NCBI GenBank assembly: GCA_020847545.1
Contig: JADLBV010000018.1
Coordinates: 1 to 46,874, forward strand
Source of the DNA: Phycisphaerales bacterium
Lineage (GTDB): Bacteria; Planctomycetota; Phycisphaerae; Tepidisphaerales; Tepidisphaeraceae
Direction of reading: 5' to 3'
Length of the DNA: 46,874 bases
A program made the translations under genes and the position numbers. Below are positions 15,521 to 23,678 of this stretch, piece by piece. The notes under the pieces were generated by a model. The model was not told where the DNA came from. It worked only from the letters and a program-made list of their open reading frames with translations, and ran no database searches. Position 1 is the first letter of the stretch; each line of letters opens with the position of its first letter.

Positions 15521-16342
15521 ATGGCCAAAGGAAAACACGCCGCCGCGTTATTTGAAGTCATCAATCGGGGCAAAAAGCCGGATCAACAGGTCGGCATGAC
15601 CGGAGCCTTGCGCACCCCCCGCTGGTGGTTCAAACGCAACGCACAAGGACACTCCGCCCCTCCACCCGCCGCAACCGGCCAGTCCGAAACACCCTCCCTC
15701 TCACCCACTCCCACCCTTGGCGACGCCATGCGCCGGCCGGGGATCAGCCTGGACACCGACAAACAGACCATCTCCCTGAAATTGACCTATACCACCGCCG
15801 CCATCACCGCATTCGCATTGATCGTCGTACTGGGTCTGACCTATCTGGTCGGCCGAAGCCTCCGCAGCGGCCCGGCCGTCGCCAATGCCTCCCCCTCCAT
15901 CGAGGAAACCCTCCATCAACCCCCCCAGCCGCAGGTGATGGACGTCCCACAAACCACCGACACCCCCGCCACCGACAACCCCACCTCAGCCGTCACCCAA
16001 ACTCCCGCGCCAACACCCCCACCATCGGTTGTCGTACAGGATGGCAAACGGCAAAACGGCCTCAATTACGTCGTCATCCAAAGCTATCCGGATGAAAAAA
16101 CCGCCCTCGAAGTGCGCAACCTGCTGATCCAGAACAACGTCGGTGCCACCATCGAAAAAGGCCTTCGCGGCCTGAACCCCAACTGGTACATCGTCGTCGG
16201 CACCGACGGCTTCGCCCGCGTCAGCTCCCCCGAATACCAATCCTACATCCGCCGCCTGCAGGCCATCAGCTCCAAATTCGCCCAAAAAGGGAGCTTCAAA
16301 TCATTCGACCCGATGGGATACCGCTGGGATCGCGGAAGCTAA
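15521..16342 (+). CDS. SPOR-like single-pass membrane protein
   Basis: A cytoplasmic N-terminus of about 85 residues, with a conserved-looking RTPRWWFKRNAQG stretch, is followed by one membrane helix (about 88-112) and a proline/threonine-rich linker. A C-terminal domain of about 85 residues begins at NYVVIQSYPDEKTALEVRN and looks like SPOR, a peptidoglycan-binding fold. The layout fits an envelope or cell-division protein with its C-terminal domain outside the membrane. I recall similar proteins from planctomycetes but know no assigned function. GAGGTCAAGG precedes the ATG. It has its own promoter and converges on the acylphosphatase gene. Confidence 0.65.
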   Translation: MAKGKHAAALFEVINRGKKPDQQVGMTGALRTPRWWFKRNAQGHSAPPPAATGQSETPSLSPTPTLGDAMRRPGISLDTDKQTISLKLTYTTAAITAFALIVVLGLTYLVGRSLRSGPAVANASPSIEETLHQPPQPQVMDVPQTTDTPATDNPTSAVTQTPAPTPPPSVVVQDGKRQNGLNYVVIQSYPDEKTALEVRNLLIQNNVGATIEKGLRGLNPNWYIVVGTDGFARVSSPEYQSYIRRLQAISSKFAQKGSFKSFDPMGYRWDRGS

Positions 16343-16346
16343 AAAC

Positions 16347-16364
16347 GGGGTCAGGAAGGTTTTT
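16347..16364 (+). repeat. Dispersed intergenic repeat, copy 1
   Basis: The 18 bases GGGGTCAGGAAGGTTTTT recur exactly at 30658-30675, and both copies continue into similar T- and G-rich sequence. GGGGTCAG-type words commonly flank REP-associated tyrosine transposase genes. No such gene is present here, so this would be a remnant or solo copy. Confidence 0.5.
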
Positions 16365-16440
16365 CTGTGTTTTGTAAAGTTCGCACCTAATGTAAACCAT
16401 GCTGCTCGGTTGCGTGGATACGAATGGAATTGAAACGCCC

Positions 16441-16458
16441 TTGGCACCCTTGTGCCAA
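16441..16458. terminator. Hairpin between convergent genes
   Basis: TTGGCAC-CCTT-GTGCCAA forms a perfect 7-bp stem with a 4-base loop in the gap between the ends of the SPOR-like and acylphosphatase genes. There is no T-tract, so it is at best a weak or factor-dependent terminator. Confidence 0.3.
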
Positions 16459-16470
16459 TTGAATCGCCGC

Positions 16471-16767
16471 TTAATGTCGAATTGAAAACCGCTGAAATTC
16501 CCCCGTGGCGGGAAGTTGATCGACGTTCACATCGCGAATGAACCCATCCATCTTTTCATGGATCGCCGAAATGATCTGATCCATCTCCGGGTCCGGCCCC
16601 TCCATCACGATCTCCACCCGGCCATCGGGCAGATTTCGCACAAACCCCTGCACCGCATATTGCATCGCAATGTTCTGCACCGCACAACGAAACCCCACCC
16701 CCTGTACCCGCCCGCTGACCAGACAGCAGCGGCGATGTGTCTCAATTTGTGAATGAGAGACGGACAT
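16471..16767 (-). CDS. acyP: Acylphosphatase
   Basis: Acylphosphatase hydrolyses carboxyl-phosphate bonds of small acyl phosphates. From the ATG at 16767 it has 98 residues, the usual size. The signature GRVQGVGFR holds the phosphate-binding loop with the catalytic Arg, and [17 protein letters not shown] holds the catalytic Asn. An in-frame TTG at 16803 would add 12 residues of no family likeness, so the ATG is preferred. A GATAAT box lies only 9 bases before that ATG, so the message may have almost no leader. Confidence 0.9.
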   Translation of the reverse strand: MSVSHSQIETHRRCCLVSGRVQGVGFRCAVQNIAMQYAVQGFVRNLPDGRVEIVMEGPDPEMDQIISAIHEKMDGFIRDVNVDQLPATGEFQRFSIRH

Positions 16768-16842
16768 GACCCTATTATTATCGTATTCTTGTGAATTCGC
16801 CAAGTGAAATTCCCGTTTTCATCACGCATCACGATTCACGCA

Positions 16843-17817
16843 TCACGAACCCATTACCTCCAATGTGATCTGCCGAATAAACTGATGAAACTCCTCCTCA
16901 ATCATCGGCAGTCGCTGCCCCAGATAATACTCCAGCATCGGCTTCACGCCGGCCGAATCCCATTCTCCGCCGGCGCGGTGATGGGTTCCGGTGGGATCAA
17001 AAACCGTCCCCTCGGCGACATCCGCCAGCATCCGTTGCAGCCTCCTGAAATAACGCCCATCCTGATATTCGCACATAAATCGAGCAAACGCCCAGCTTTG
17101 TGAATAAAACGCCTCAATCCGTGCCGACGGCTGATCCACCACCAACCCCGCGTGTGTGCGGATCAACTCCTCCAAAGGCCAAAGTTGCCCGCGCGCCAAC
17201 GCCTTTCGCAATCCGCGCAGTCGGGTGAGGTTGGTCTGCCGGTTCCATCGCGGTAAGTCGTTGTCCCAGCGGATGTTCTCAAACAGACACGCCAAACCTT
17301 CCTCCAGAAACGGCGGCAACCGCCCGCGAAAATTCCGCGCCACAAACTGATGCCAACCCTCGTGCGCCGCCACCGCGAAGGTCTGGCTGTCACCCAGGTC
17401 ATACGCCACATACTCATCGTGCAGCGAATATCCGCCGCGAACGATTTGCAGATATGTGGCCGATTCGCTGCCGGCGTGTTCGCGGGTAAATGCTGCCCAT
17501 TGGTCGCGATCGGCAAACCAATAACACCGCATCGGATTGTCATTTCGCGCAACTGCCGGCGCCAGCAGGAGATACTGCTGATAGGCCCCTTCCATCGTCT
17601 GGGCGATTTGATTCATTCGCGCCGGATCATCCAACGTGCTGAGCAGCAAATAATGCTCAGTTCGGTATTGATGCCCCGGCCGGCCGTCAAATGACCAAGG
17701 GGAGACTTGCACGGTTGCCGGATTGGACGGCCCGGTCCAGTTCGGTTCAGGCCGGCTTGCCGCACAACCGTCCAGCAGCAACAACAAAATAAACAACCCG
17801 CATCGGCGAATACACAT
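16843..17817 (-). CDS. Lipoprotein with HEGWH zincin-like peptidase motif
   Basis: The 324-residue protein opens with a lipoprotein signal: a charged start, a Leu-rich core, then the lipobox LLLDGC with Cys18. The middle holds VAAHEGWHQFVARNF, an HExxH zinc motif, and further on FLEEGLACLFE, whose Glu could be the third ligand of a gluzincin. Overall it looks like the DUF1570 type of putative peptidases common in planctomycetes. It is probably anchored in the envelope. The substrate is unknown and activity is inferred from the motif. It diverges from the MBL-fold gene across only 41 bp. Confidence 0.7.
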   Translation of the reverse strand: MCIRRCGLFILLLLLDGCAASRPEPNWTGPSNPATVQVSPWSFDGRPGHQYRTEHYLLLSTLDDPARMNQIAQTMEGAYQQYLLLAPAVARNDNPMRCYWFADRDQWAAFTREHAGSESATYLQIVRGGYSLHDEYVAYDLGDSQTFAVAAHEGWHQFVARNFRGRLPPFLEEGLACLFENIRWDNDLPRWNRQTNLTRLRGLRKALARGQLWPLEELIRTHAGLVVDQPSARIEAFYSQSWAFARFMCEYQDGRYFRRLQRMLADVAEGTVFDPTGTHHRAGGEWDSAGVKPMLEYYLGQRLPMIEEEFHQFIRQITLEVMGS

Positions 17818-17823
17818 GGACAG

Positions 17824-17851
17824 TTGCCTTTTGTTTCGCCGGCCCTACGCT
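17824..17851 (+). promoter_or_regulatory. Promoter giving a leaderless transcript of the MBL-fold gene
   Basis: TTGCCT (17824-17829), 16 bp, then TACGCT (17846-17851). Only 7 bases separate the -10 box from the ATG at 17859, so the predicted start of transcription coincides with the start codon. Confidence 0.4.
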
Positions 17852-17858
17852 CGGTGGC

Positions 17859-18542
17859 ATGGCATCAGCGCGAGTGGACATCATCAGCATCGGAACCCTC
17901 AGCCGCAACCGTCTGTGGAACGAAACCCATGCCTTGCGCACCCCGCACGCAACCACCATCCTGATCCGCGGCGGCAAACGACACATTCTGGTCGATCCCG
18001 GCCTGCCGGCCCAAATCCTTGGCGCCCGATTGTACGAACGGACCGGTCTGACCCCCGACCGCATCGACACGGTCTTTTTAACCAATTTCCGTCCCGCCCA
18101 CCGCGCCGGGCTGGAACTGTGCCCCAATGCCAGGGTATTGATCCACGAAATCGAACAGGAAGCGCAGCAACGTCACCTGCAAAATCTGATCGAACAGGCC
18201 AAAGTCGCAGGTGATGAGATCGCCGTCTTACGCCAGGAATTGGATATTCTGCAATCGCTCCACCCGGCCGACGACAAACTGGCCGACCATGTGGACCTCT
18301 TCCCCCTCTTCGGCTACACCCCCGGCAATTGCGGCCTGCTGGTCAGCCAACCCACCCTCACCATCCTGATCACCGGCGACGCCGTCCCCACCCAGGACCA
18401 TTTTCTGGCCGGCCAGGTCCTCCCCGATTGCTACGACCTGCACACCGCCCAGGATTCATTGCGCGAAGCCTACGAAATCGCCGACCTGATCGTCCCCGCG
18501 CACGACAACATCTTCGTCAATCCGCGCACGCAGGGGATGTAA
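17859..18542 (+). CDS. Metallo-beta-lactamase-fold protein with degenerate metal site
   Basis: The 227-residue protein follows the MBL fold: IRGGKRHILVDPGLP (first strands and Asp), TNFRPAHRAG at the place of THxHxDH, GYTPGNCGLLV at the place of PGHTPG, ITGDAV and finally VPAHDN. At the HxHxDH motif both leading His and the Asp are replaced (N, R, A), and the next His ligand is Asn. Only the last His of the motif, the GD Asp and the C-terminal His remain. A normal two-metal hydrolase site is therefore unlikely. It may bind one metal, or act without catalysis. A central helical insert spans about residues 95-130. Confidence 0.7.
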   Translation: MASARVDIISIGTLSRNRLWNETHALRTPHATTILIRGGKRHILVDPGLPAQILGARLYERTGLTPDRIDTVFLTNFRPAHRAGLELCPNARVLIHEIEQEAQQRHLQNLIEQAKVAGDEIAVLRQELDILQSLHPADDKLADHVDLFPLFGYTPGNCGLLVSQPTLTILITGDAVPTQDHFLAGQVLPDCYDLHTAQDSLREAYEIADLIVPAHDNIFVNPRTQGM

Positions 18543-18551
18543 AGCTGGTGT

Positions 18552-20021
18552 TTATCGCGAGGCCGTAGCGGTCGTGGTGTCAATCGCACGGACGATCCGT
18601 TCCTGAATCACCTTCGCGGTGGAATTGGTGCCGCGTGGGATGCCGTTGAAGAGGATGCTGAAGGCGTACCAGCGGCCGTCGTTGGTTTTGAGGTAGCCAC
18701 TGAGTGAGCTGACGCCCGCGACGTAGCCGCTCTTGGCGAAGACCCTTCCCTTCAAGTCCGTGCCGACAAAACGGTCATCCAATGTCCCATCAACACCCGC
18801 CACCGCCAGGCTGTTGAGAAAGACCGGCCAGTAATCCCCCTGAAAATTGTGGGCCAACACCCTCGTCAGGGCGTTGGCGCTGATGCGGTTCTCCTTGGAC
18901 AAGCCGCACCCATCATCCAATTTGAATTCCGAATCGCCGATGTTGAGGGATTTTAAGAACTCCCCCACTGCGGCCGTGCCATTGGCCCAAGTGCCTTCTC
19001 CACTGACGGCGAACCCCAGCCGCTTGCACAGGCACTCGGCATACAGATTCATGCTGTCCTTGTTGGTCCTTGCCAATACGGTGGAAAGTCCCGTCTCATG
19101 CACCGCCAGCAATGACCAGTCGTTGCGTTGTTCACCTTGCAGCTCCGTCAGCGTGGTGCGGATCGTCCGGTTGCGCTGCACCGTGCCGGTGACGTTAATC
19201 CCCGATTTCCGGATCGTCTCGCTCAACACCGTGGCGGCGTACATCGGCGGGTCGTGCATCGTCACCGACACCGGCACATCCGTATTGCGGTTGGCCTCAC
19301 CCCGCAGGGTGATGTCGTTGCTGTTGGGCGTTCGTGAAAACCAGATGGCATTCTGCTGCCCGCTGACGCAGATGTTGCGGATGGTGGCATAGTTTGTCGG
19401 CGGATTGGTGAAATATTGCACCACCTGCCCGGGGGCCGTCAATCTGACCTGAAAATTCAGCAGATTGGCATTCAGATTCACCCCACCCACCTCGGCCATG
19501 TAATGCTCGTTGATCTGGTCGGCCGGCCAGTTGGGATGAATGAACACCTCATCAAACACGCTGTCATCCACGATCACATTGCGAACGGATGTGATTCCCC
19601 GCCCCTTGAGCACCTCCGCCCAGTTCTTGAAAACCGTCTCCACATCCCAGCCGACTTTTCGCAACAATTCATAATCCCCCAATGTCGGATCCCCATCCCC
19701 CACCAGAATCAAATCCCCATCGTGCGACACCAGCAAGGTACGGAACTTGAAATCATGCCCCAGCTTGTGCAACGCGGCCGATGTGGTGGCCAGTTTCAGG
19801 TTGCTGGCCGGGATGAACGGAATGTCACTCTGATGGCGATAGAGAATATGAGGTTCGGCCGCGCCCGATTCGAGCTGGATGACCTCGATCCCCGCATCGA
19901 CCTTTTGCAGGTATTTGTCACCCAGAATTGAGCGGATATCCGATTCCAGGTCGGCCCGCGACCACGCGGCCACCCCCAGCAGCAGGCAAACCATTGCAAC
20001 GACGGTGCAGCGGTGTCTCAT
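18552..20021 (-). CDS. dacB: D-alanyl-D-alanine carboxypeptidase/endopeptidase, PBP4 type (S13)
   Basis: This periplasmic peptidase trims and opens peptidoglycan cross-links. The 489-residue protein has a signal peptide (cleavage near residue 23, after WSRA), the active-site tetrad SNLK (Ser73 to Lys76), a GCGLSKENRIS segment corresponding to the SxN region, and FAKSGYVAGVSSLSGYL with KSG in place of the usual KTG box. A large domain is inserted between the first two motifs, as in PBP4. It ends 9 bp from the convergent end of the MBL-fold gene. Confidence 0.9.
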   Translation of the reverse strand: MRHRCTVVAMVCLLLGVAAWSRADLESDIRSILGDKYLQKVDAGIEVIQLESGAAEPHILYRHQSDIPFIPASNLKLATTSAALHKLGHDFKFRTLLVSHDGDLILVGDGDPTLGDYELLRKVGWDVETVFKNWAEVLKGRGITSVRNVIVDDSVFDEVFIHPNWPADQINEHYMAEVGGVNLNANLLNFQVRLTAPGQVVQYFTNPPTNYATIRNICVSGQQNAIWFSRTPNSNDITLRGEANRNTDVPVSVTMHDPPMYAATVLSETIRKSGINVTGTVQRNRTIRTTLTELQGEQRNDWSLLAVHETGLSTVLARTNKDSMNLYAECLCKRLGFAVSGEGTWANGTAAVGEFLKSLNIGDSEFKLDDGCGLSKENRISANALTRVLAHNFQGDYWPVFLNSLAVAGVDGTLDDRFVGTDLKGRVFAKSGYVAGVSSLSGYLKTNDGRWYAFSILFNGIPRGTNSTAKVIQERIVRAIDTTTATASR

Positions 20022-20093
20022 CCTTGAAAAACCTCAACTTACGAACAAATTAACTCCTACCAGCAGGTTATCGGCTGATGGGCCGATGGCAAG

Positions 20094-21305
20094 TTATTCC
20101 TCCGGGTCATCTTCCCTGGGCCGGAAGATTTTCGGTACGAGCGGGAGCTGCTTGAGGTTCAATTCATCGACCAACCCCTTTTTGGCGACCATTTCGCCGG
20201 CGTGGCGGATGGCGGCAAATTTGCGCGGGGCGACGATGTCCAGACAACGGATGATCTCGATCCAGAGCGTGCCGGAACGGGCATCGCGGGCGGGCAAATC
20301 CAACATCCCTCTGGATGGAATCACCATGCCGATGTCCAGCGGTTCAAACCCTTCGCGATCCAGTTGGCGGACAACCACCGGCTCGTGGCGGAGGTTTTGA
20401 ATCTTAAACCGATACCCATCCACCCGCACGGCGATGTCCTGCTCAATTTTAACCGGCGCCGGCACGACCGGCGCGGGCGCGCCCGGCGGCGGCGCGGGGG
20501 GCAAGGGCGGCAATGGGTCTCCATATTCCACATCCGGCAATTTGATGTGCAGGTTCTCCGCGGTTGGATGCTCCACATTGAACAAGGCCACAAATTGCTG
20601 CGTGTAATCGGCCAGATAGCCGGTGTATTCGACCGTGGCGTTGTTCGGATTGATCGGGTCGGCCACATCCAGAATGACCGGCTGGCCGATGTACTGCTCC
20701 AGCAGCGGCTCGTATGCATTGGCCAGCTTGCCGATCAGGGTCTGGCCGATGGTCGTCACCGATCCACCCTGACTGGCCAAAACCGAACTGGTCGGGTTCA
20801 TTTTTTGATACTGCCCCACCATCGCCCCGATGGCGGCGTTAAACGCATCGCGCAGGGTGTTGATGAAATTCCGCATCGCCCGCCAGAGCCGACGAAACGG
20901 GCCGGGGTTAAAACTGCGCCGAATCTGTCGTTCACGGTCTTTTCGGGTTTGTTCATCCAATTCATCGTGATATCGCAGCAGGCTCAGAAGCTGGCCATCC
21001 AATTCCTGCTGGTAGATCAGTGAGCTGGTCTTTTTTCGCCCGCGCGTGTCCACATAGGGATGGTCATAGACAATCTCGATGCCGGTGGGAAAGACTTTCA
21101 GGCGTCCCCAGATGGTCTGGCCGCGGGCGCGTTCCAGCGTCACATGGTAGCGATTGAAGAATTTGAGGCATTTGTCGCGCGCCCACTTGGTGGCGACCGT
21201 GGTGATGATCGCGGTCAAAAAGATGAAAAGGAGTGTAAAATAGAATATCGCCGAGGCGCTGGGGCCGGAGGAGGCGGTTTGTGCCAAAATCAAATTGTTG
21301 TGCAT
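20094..21305 (-). CDS. Unrecognised membrane-anchored protein
   Basis: I do not recognise the family. The 403-residue protein has one N-terminal membrane helix (about residues 19-41), a conserved-looking VTLERARGQTIWGRLKVF segment, an Arg-rich helical region (about 120-155), a middle domain, a proline/alanine linker (about 258-285) and a C-terminal beta-rich domain. There are no catalytic motifs. It diverges from the SPFH gene with 103 bp between them, and that gene's neighbours suggest an envelope-stress or membrane-organisation role. That role is inference. Confidence 0.6.
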   Translation of the reverse strand: MHNNLILAQTASSGPSASAIFYFTLLFIFLTAIITTVATKWARDKCLKFFNRYHVTLERARGQTIWGRLKVFPTGIEIVYDHPYVDTRGRKKTSSLIYQQELDGQLLSLLRYHDELDEQTRKDRERQIRRSFNPGPFRRLWRAMRNFINTLRDAFNAAIGAMVGQYQKMNPTSSVLASQGGSVTTIGQTLIGKLANAYEPLLEQYIGQPVILDVADPINPNNATVEYTGYLADYTQQFVALFNVEHPTAENLHIKLPDVEYGDPLPPLPPAPPPGAPAPVVPAPVKIEQDIAVRVDGYRFKIQNLRHEPVVVRQLDREGFEPLDIGMVIPSRGMLDLPARDARSGTLWIEIIRCLDIVAPRKFAAIRHAGEMVAKKGLVDELNLKQLPLVPKIFRPREDDPEE

Positions 21306-21333
21306 GGGAGTCTTGTCTTGAGTATATCCTATC

Positions 21334-21361
21334 CTGACAATCGATTCCGTGTCTGTAGAAT
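21334..21361 (+). promoter_or_regulatory. Promoter of the SPFH gene
   Basis: CTGACA (21334-21339), 16 bp, then TAGAAT (21356-21361), each five of six to the sigma-70 consensus. They lie 48 bp before the ATG at 21409, which has an AGGAG ribosome site. Confidence 0.55.
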
Positions 21362-21408
21362 GTTATTGTACACGAAACTTTGGTTGACCGATTAACCAGG
21401 AGAACCCG

Positions 21409-22545
21409 ATGGGCATTTGGGACAAACTTCGCGGCGAACTGATTGACATCATCGAGTGGCTCGATGAGTCGCGCGACACGATGGTCTATCGTTTCCCGCG
21501 TTACGAAAACGAAATCAAGTATGGCGCCAAGCTGGTGGTCCGCGAAGGACAGGCGGCCGCCTTCGTCAACGAAGGGAAACTGGCGGATGTCTTTCAGCCG
21601 GGGACGTATACGCTGGAGACGCAGAACCTGCCGATCCTGGCCACGCTCAAAGGGTGGAAATATGGCTTCAACAGCCCCTTCAAGGCCGAGGTCTATTTCG
21701 TCTCGACGCGGGTCTTCACCGACCGCAAATGGGGGACCAAAAACCCGATCATGCTGCGCGATGCGGAATTCGGGCCGGTGCGGCTGCGGGCGTTTGGTTC
21801 CTATGCGGTGCGCGTCAGCGACCCGGCCGCGTTTTTGCGGGAGATCGTCGGCACCGACAGCCGATTCACCATCGATGAATTCGGCGAACAGCTTCGCGAC
21901 ATGGTGGTGTCGCGCTTCACGGATGTGCTGGGGGAGAGCAAAATCCCGGCGTTGGACCTGGCGAGCAATTACGATGAGCTGGCCAAATATGTCGCCCCGC
22001 GCATCGCCCCCGATTTCGCCTCGTTCGGCCTGGAACTGAACAAATTCCTGGTCGAGAACATCTCGCTGCCGGCCGAGGTGGAGGCGGCCATGGACAAGCG
22101 CACCAGCATGGGGGTCATCGGCAACATGCAGCAATACGCCCAGTATCAGTCCGCCAACGCCATCGGCGACGCCGCCAAAAACCCCGGCGGACTCGCCGGC
22201 GCGGGGGTGGGATTGGGCGCGGGGTACATGATGGCACAACAGTTCGGACAGGCGATCAACCCGGCCAATCCACCAAATCCGCCGGCCAATGCACCCGCGG
22301 CGGGTCCGCCGACCGCAGGTCCGCCGCCGATTCCTTCGGCCATCGCCTATTTCATCGTATTGGACGGTCAGCAGGCCGGCCCGTTCGACCTGGGAAAATT
22401 GCGTGAAAACGTCTCGGCCGGAAAACTAAGCCGCCAGACGCTGGTCTGGAAACAAGGGATGGCGCAATGGACCGCCGCCGGCGATCTGGCCGAACTCGCC
22501 TCCCTCTTCGCCAGCGCCCCGCCCCCGATCCCTAAAAATTCATGA
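21409..22545 (+). CDS. SPFH-domain protein (YdjI-like) with C-terminal GYF_2 domain
   Basis: The first 250 or so residues match the YdjI/virion-core type of SPFH (band 7) protein, which assembles on membranes. Typical parts are MVYRFPRYENEIKYGAKLVV, FQPGTYTLETQNLP and a C-terminal helical part around LASNYDELAKYV. A Gly-rich stretch and a proline/alanine linker follow. Residues about 310-370 form a GYF_2 domain (YFIVLDGQQAGPFDLGKLRE), a peptide-binding fold. It overlaps the next gene by 4 nt. In Bacillus the relatives YdjI and YdjG act with the PspA homologue YdjF in the envelope-stress response; no pspA is in this window. Confidence 0.82.
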   Translation: MGIWDKLRGELIDIIEWLDESRDTMVYRFPRYENEIKYGAKLVVREGQAAAFVNEGKLADVFQPGTYTLETQNLPILATLKGWKYGFNSPFKAEVYFVSTRVFTDRKWGTKNPIMLRDAEFGPVRLRAFGSYAVRVSDPAAFLREIVGTDSRFTIDEFGEQLRDMVVSRFTDVLGESKIPALDLASNYDELAKYVAPRIAPDFASFGLELNKFLVENISLPAEVEAAMDKRTSMGVIGNMQQYAQYQSANAIGDAAKNPGGLAGAGVGLGAGYMMAQQFGQAINPANPPNPPANAPAAGPPTAGPPPIPSAIAYFIVLDGQQAGPFDLGKLRENVSAGKLSRQTLVWKQGMAQWTAAGDLAELASLFASAPPPIPKNS

Positions 22546-23351
22546 CCACCCCCGCACAAACTCCCCCGCCGCTGCCCCCCAAGCAGCGCCAGTTCCCCTG
22601 CACCCATTGCGGGGCGAGTCTGGTTTTTTCGCCGGGGACCGATTCATTGTCTTGCCCCTATTGCGGCACGGCCAATGCCATTCCCACCACCGGCGATTCG
22701 GTGCAAGAGCAGGACTATGAATCGCAACTGGCCAAACTGTCGGCCGACCAGCCGACGATTGAAATCCTGGCGGTTCATTGCAATGTCTGCGGCGCTGAAT
22801 CCACCCTCAAACCCAACGTCACCGCCGCCAAATGCCCCTTTTGCGGGTCGGGCATCGTCGCAACCGGCAGATCCAAAAAGCTGATCAAGCCTCAAGGCCT
22901 GCTGCCGTTTCACATCACCCGCACCGATGCCAACGGGCGTTTTGGGAGATGGATCGGCGGGTTGTGGTTCGCGCCCAACAACCTCAAACACCAGGCGGAG
23001 TCGGCCGGGTTGGATGGGGTCTATCTCCCCTGCTGGACCTATGACTGCATCGCCGACACGCAATACACCGGCCAGCGCGGCGAATATTACTGGACAACCG
23101 AAACCTACTCGACTTACGAGAACGGCAAGCCCATCACGCGCACCCGCCAGGTGCGCAAAATCCGCTGGTGGCCCGCCAGCGGCGCTGTCACCGATCCGTT
23201 TAATGACCTGCTGGTGATGGCAAGCCATTCCCTGCCGCGCAAACAGTTGGATCGTCTCGAGCCGTGGGATTTGGAAAATCTTTGCCCCTACGGGGATGAA
23301 TATCTGAGCGGGTTTGCCTGCCAAAGCTATGAGATCAACCTGCCGGATTGA
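22542..23351 (+). CDS. YdjG-like two-zinc-ribbon protein, N-terminal part up to an in-frame TGA
   Basis: The 269-residue product has two zinc ribbons: CTHCGASLVF with CPYCGTAN, and CNVCGAEST with CPFCGSGI. A beta-rich domain with conserved aromatic residues follows. The family (YdjG-like, often mis-named as primosome protein) usually has about 370 residues with one or two C-terminal membrane helices. Here a TGA at 23349-23351 stops the frame just after YEINLPD, and the expected rest of the protein continues in the same frame to 23651. The truncated product would lack the membrane anchor. It overlaps the SPFH gene by 4 nt, so the two are translationally coupled. Confidence 0.8.
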   Translation: MTTPAQTPPPLPPKQRQFPCTHCGASLVFSPGTDSLSCPYCGTANAIPTTGDSVQEQDYESQLAKLSADQPTIEILAVHCNVCGAESTLKPNVTAAKCPFCGSGIVATGRSKKLIKPQGLLPFHITRTDANGRFGRWIGGLWFAPNNLKHQAESAGLDGVYLPCWTYDCIADTQYTGQRGEYYWTTETYSTYENGKPITRTRQVRKIRWWPASGAVTDPFNDLLVMASHSLPRKQLDRLEPWDLENLCPYGDEYLSGFACQSYEINLPD

Positions 23352-23651
23352 TTCCAGACCGCCAAACAGATGATGCAACCAACCATCGACGGCAGCATTC
23401 GCGGCGACATCGGCGGCGATGAACAACAAATCGACTCAAAGGACTCGGCGTATCACGACATCAGCTACAAGCACATCCTGCTGCCGGTCTGGATCAGCGC
23501 CTATCGGTATCGCGACAAAACCTTCCGTTTTCTGGTCAACGCCCGCACCGGCGAGGTGCAGGGGGAAAGGCCGATCAGTTGGGTGAAGGTGATGATGCTG
23601 GTGGTGTTCATTCTGGCGGCCCTTGTCCTGATCTGGATGTGGATCCGCTAA
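23352..23651 (+). pseudogene. YdjG-like protein, C-terminal part separated by in-frame TGA
   Basis: This stretch is in the same frame as the previous gene and encodes FQTAKQMMQ, then IRGDIGGDEQQIDS, HDISYKHILLPVWISAYRY and a terminal membrane helix (VMMLVVFILAALVLIWMW). These are the expected C-terminal parts of the family. Two adjacent ATG codons (23370, 23373) could restart translation, but no ribosome site precedes them. Either the gene is newly broken, the base is an assembly error, or the codon is read through. TGA is a normal stop elsewhere in this window. Confidence 0.75.
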
Positions 23652-23678
23652 TCCAAACCCCATCGTCCGTAACCACAA

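Noticed and set aside
16421-16470. Possible lone CRISPR repeat (ATTGAAAC word with hairpin)
   Set aside because: The GAATTGAAACG and TTGGCAC hairpin occur once, differ from the array repeat, and have no repeat-spacer pattern.
21064-22239. 391-codon minus-strand open frame opposite the SPFH gene
   Set aside because: It overlaps the SPFH gene and part of the divergent gene; composition and position mark it as a shadow frame.
23349-23351. Selenocysteine reading of the TGA
   Set aside because: No convincing SECIS hairpin follows, and from memory the family has no Cys at this place; mutation or sequence error is simpler.
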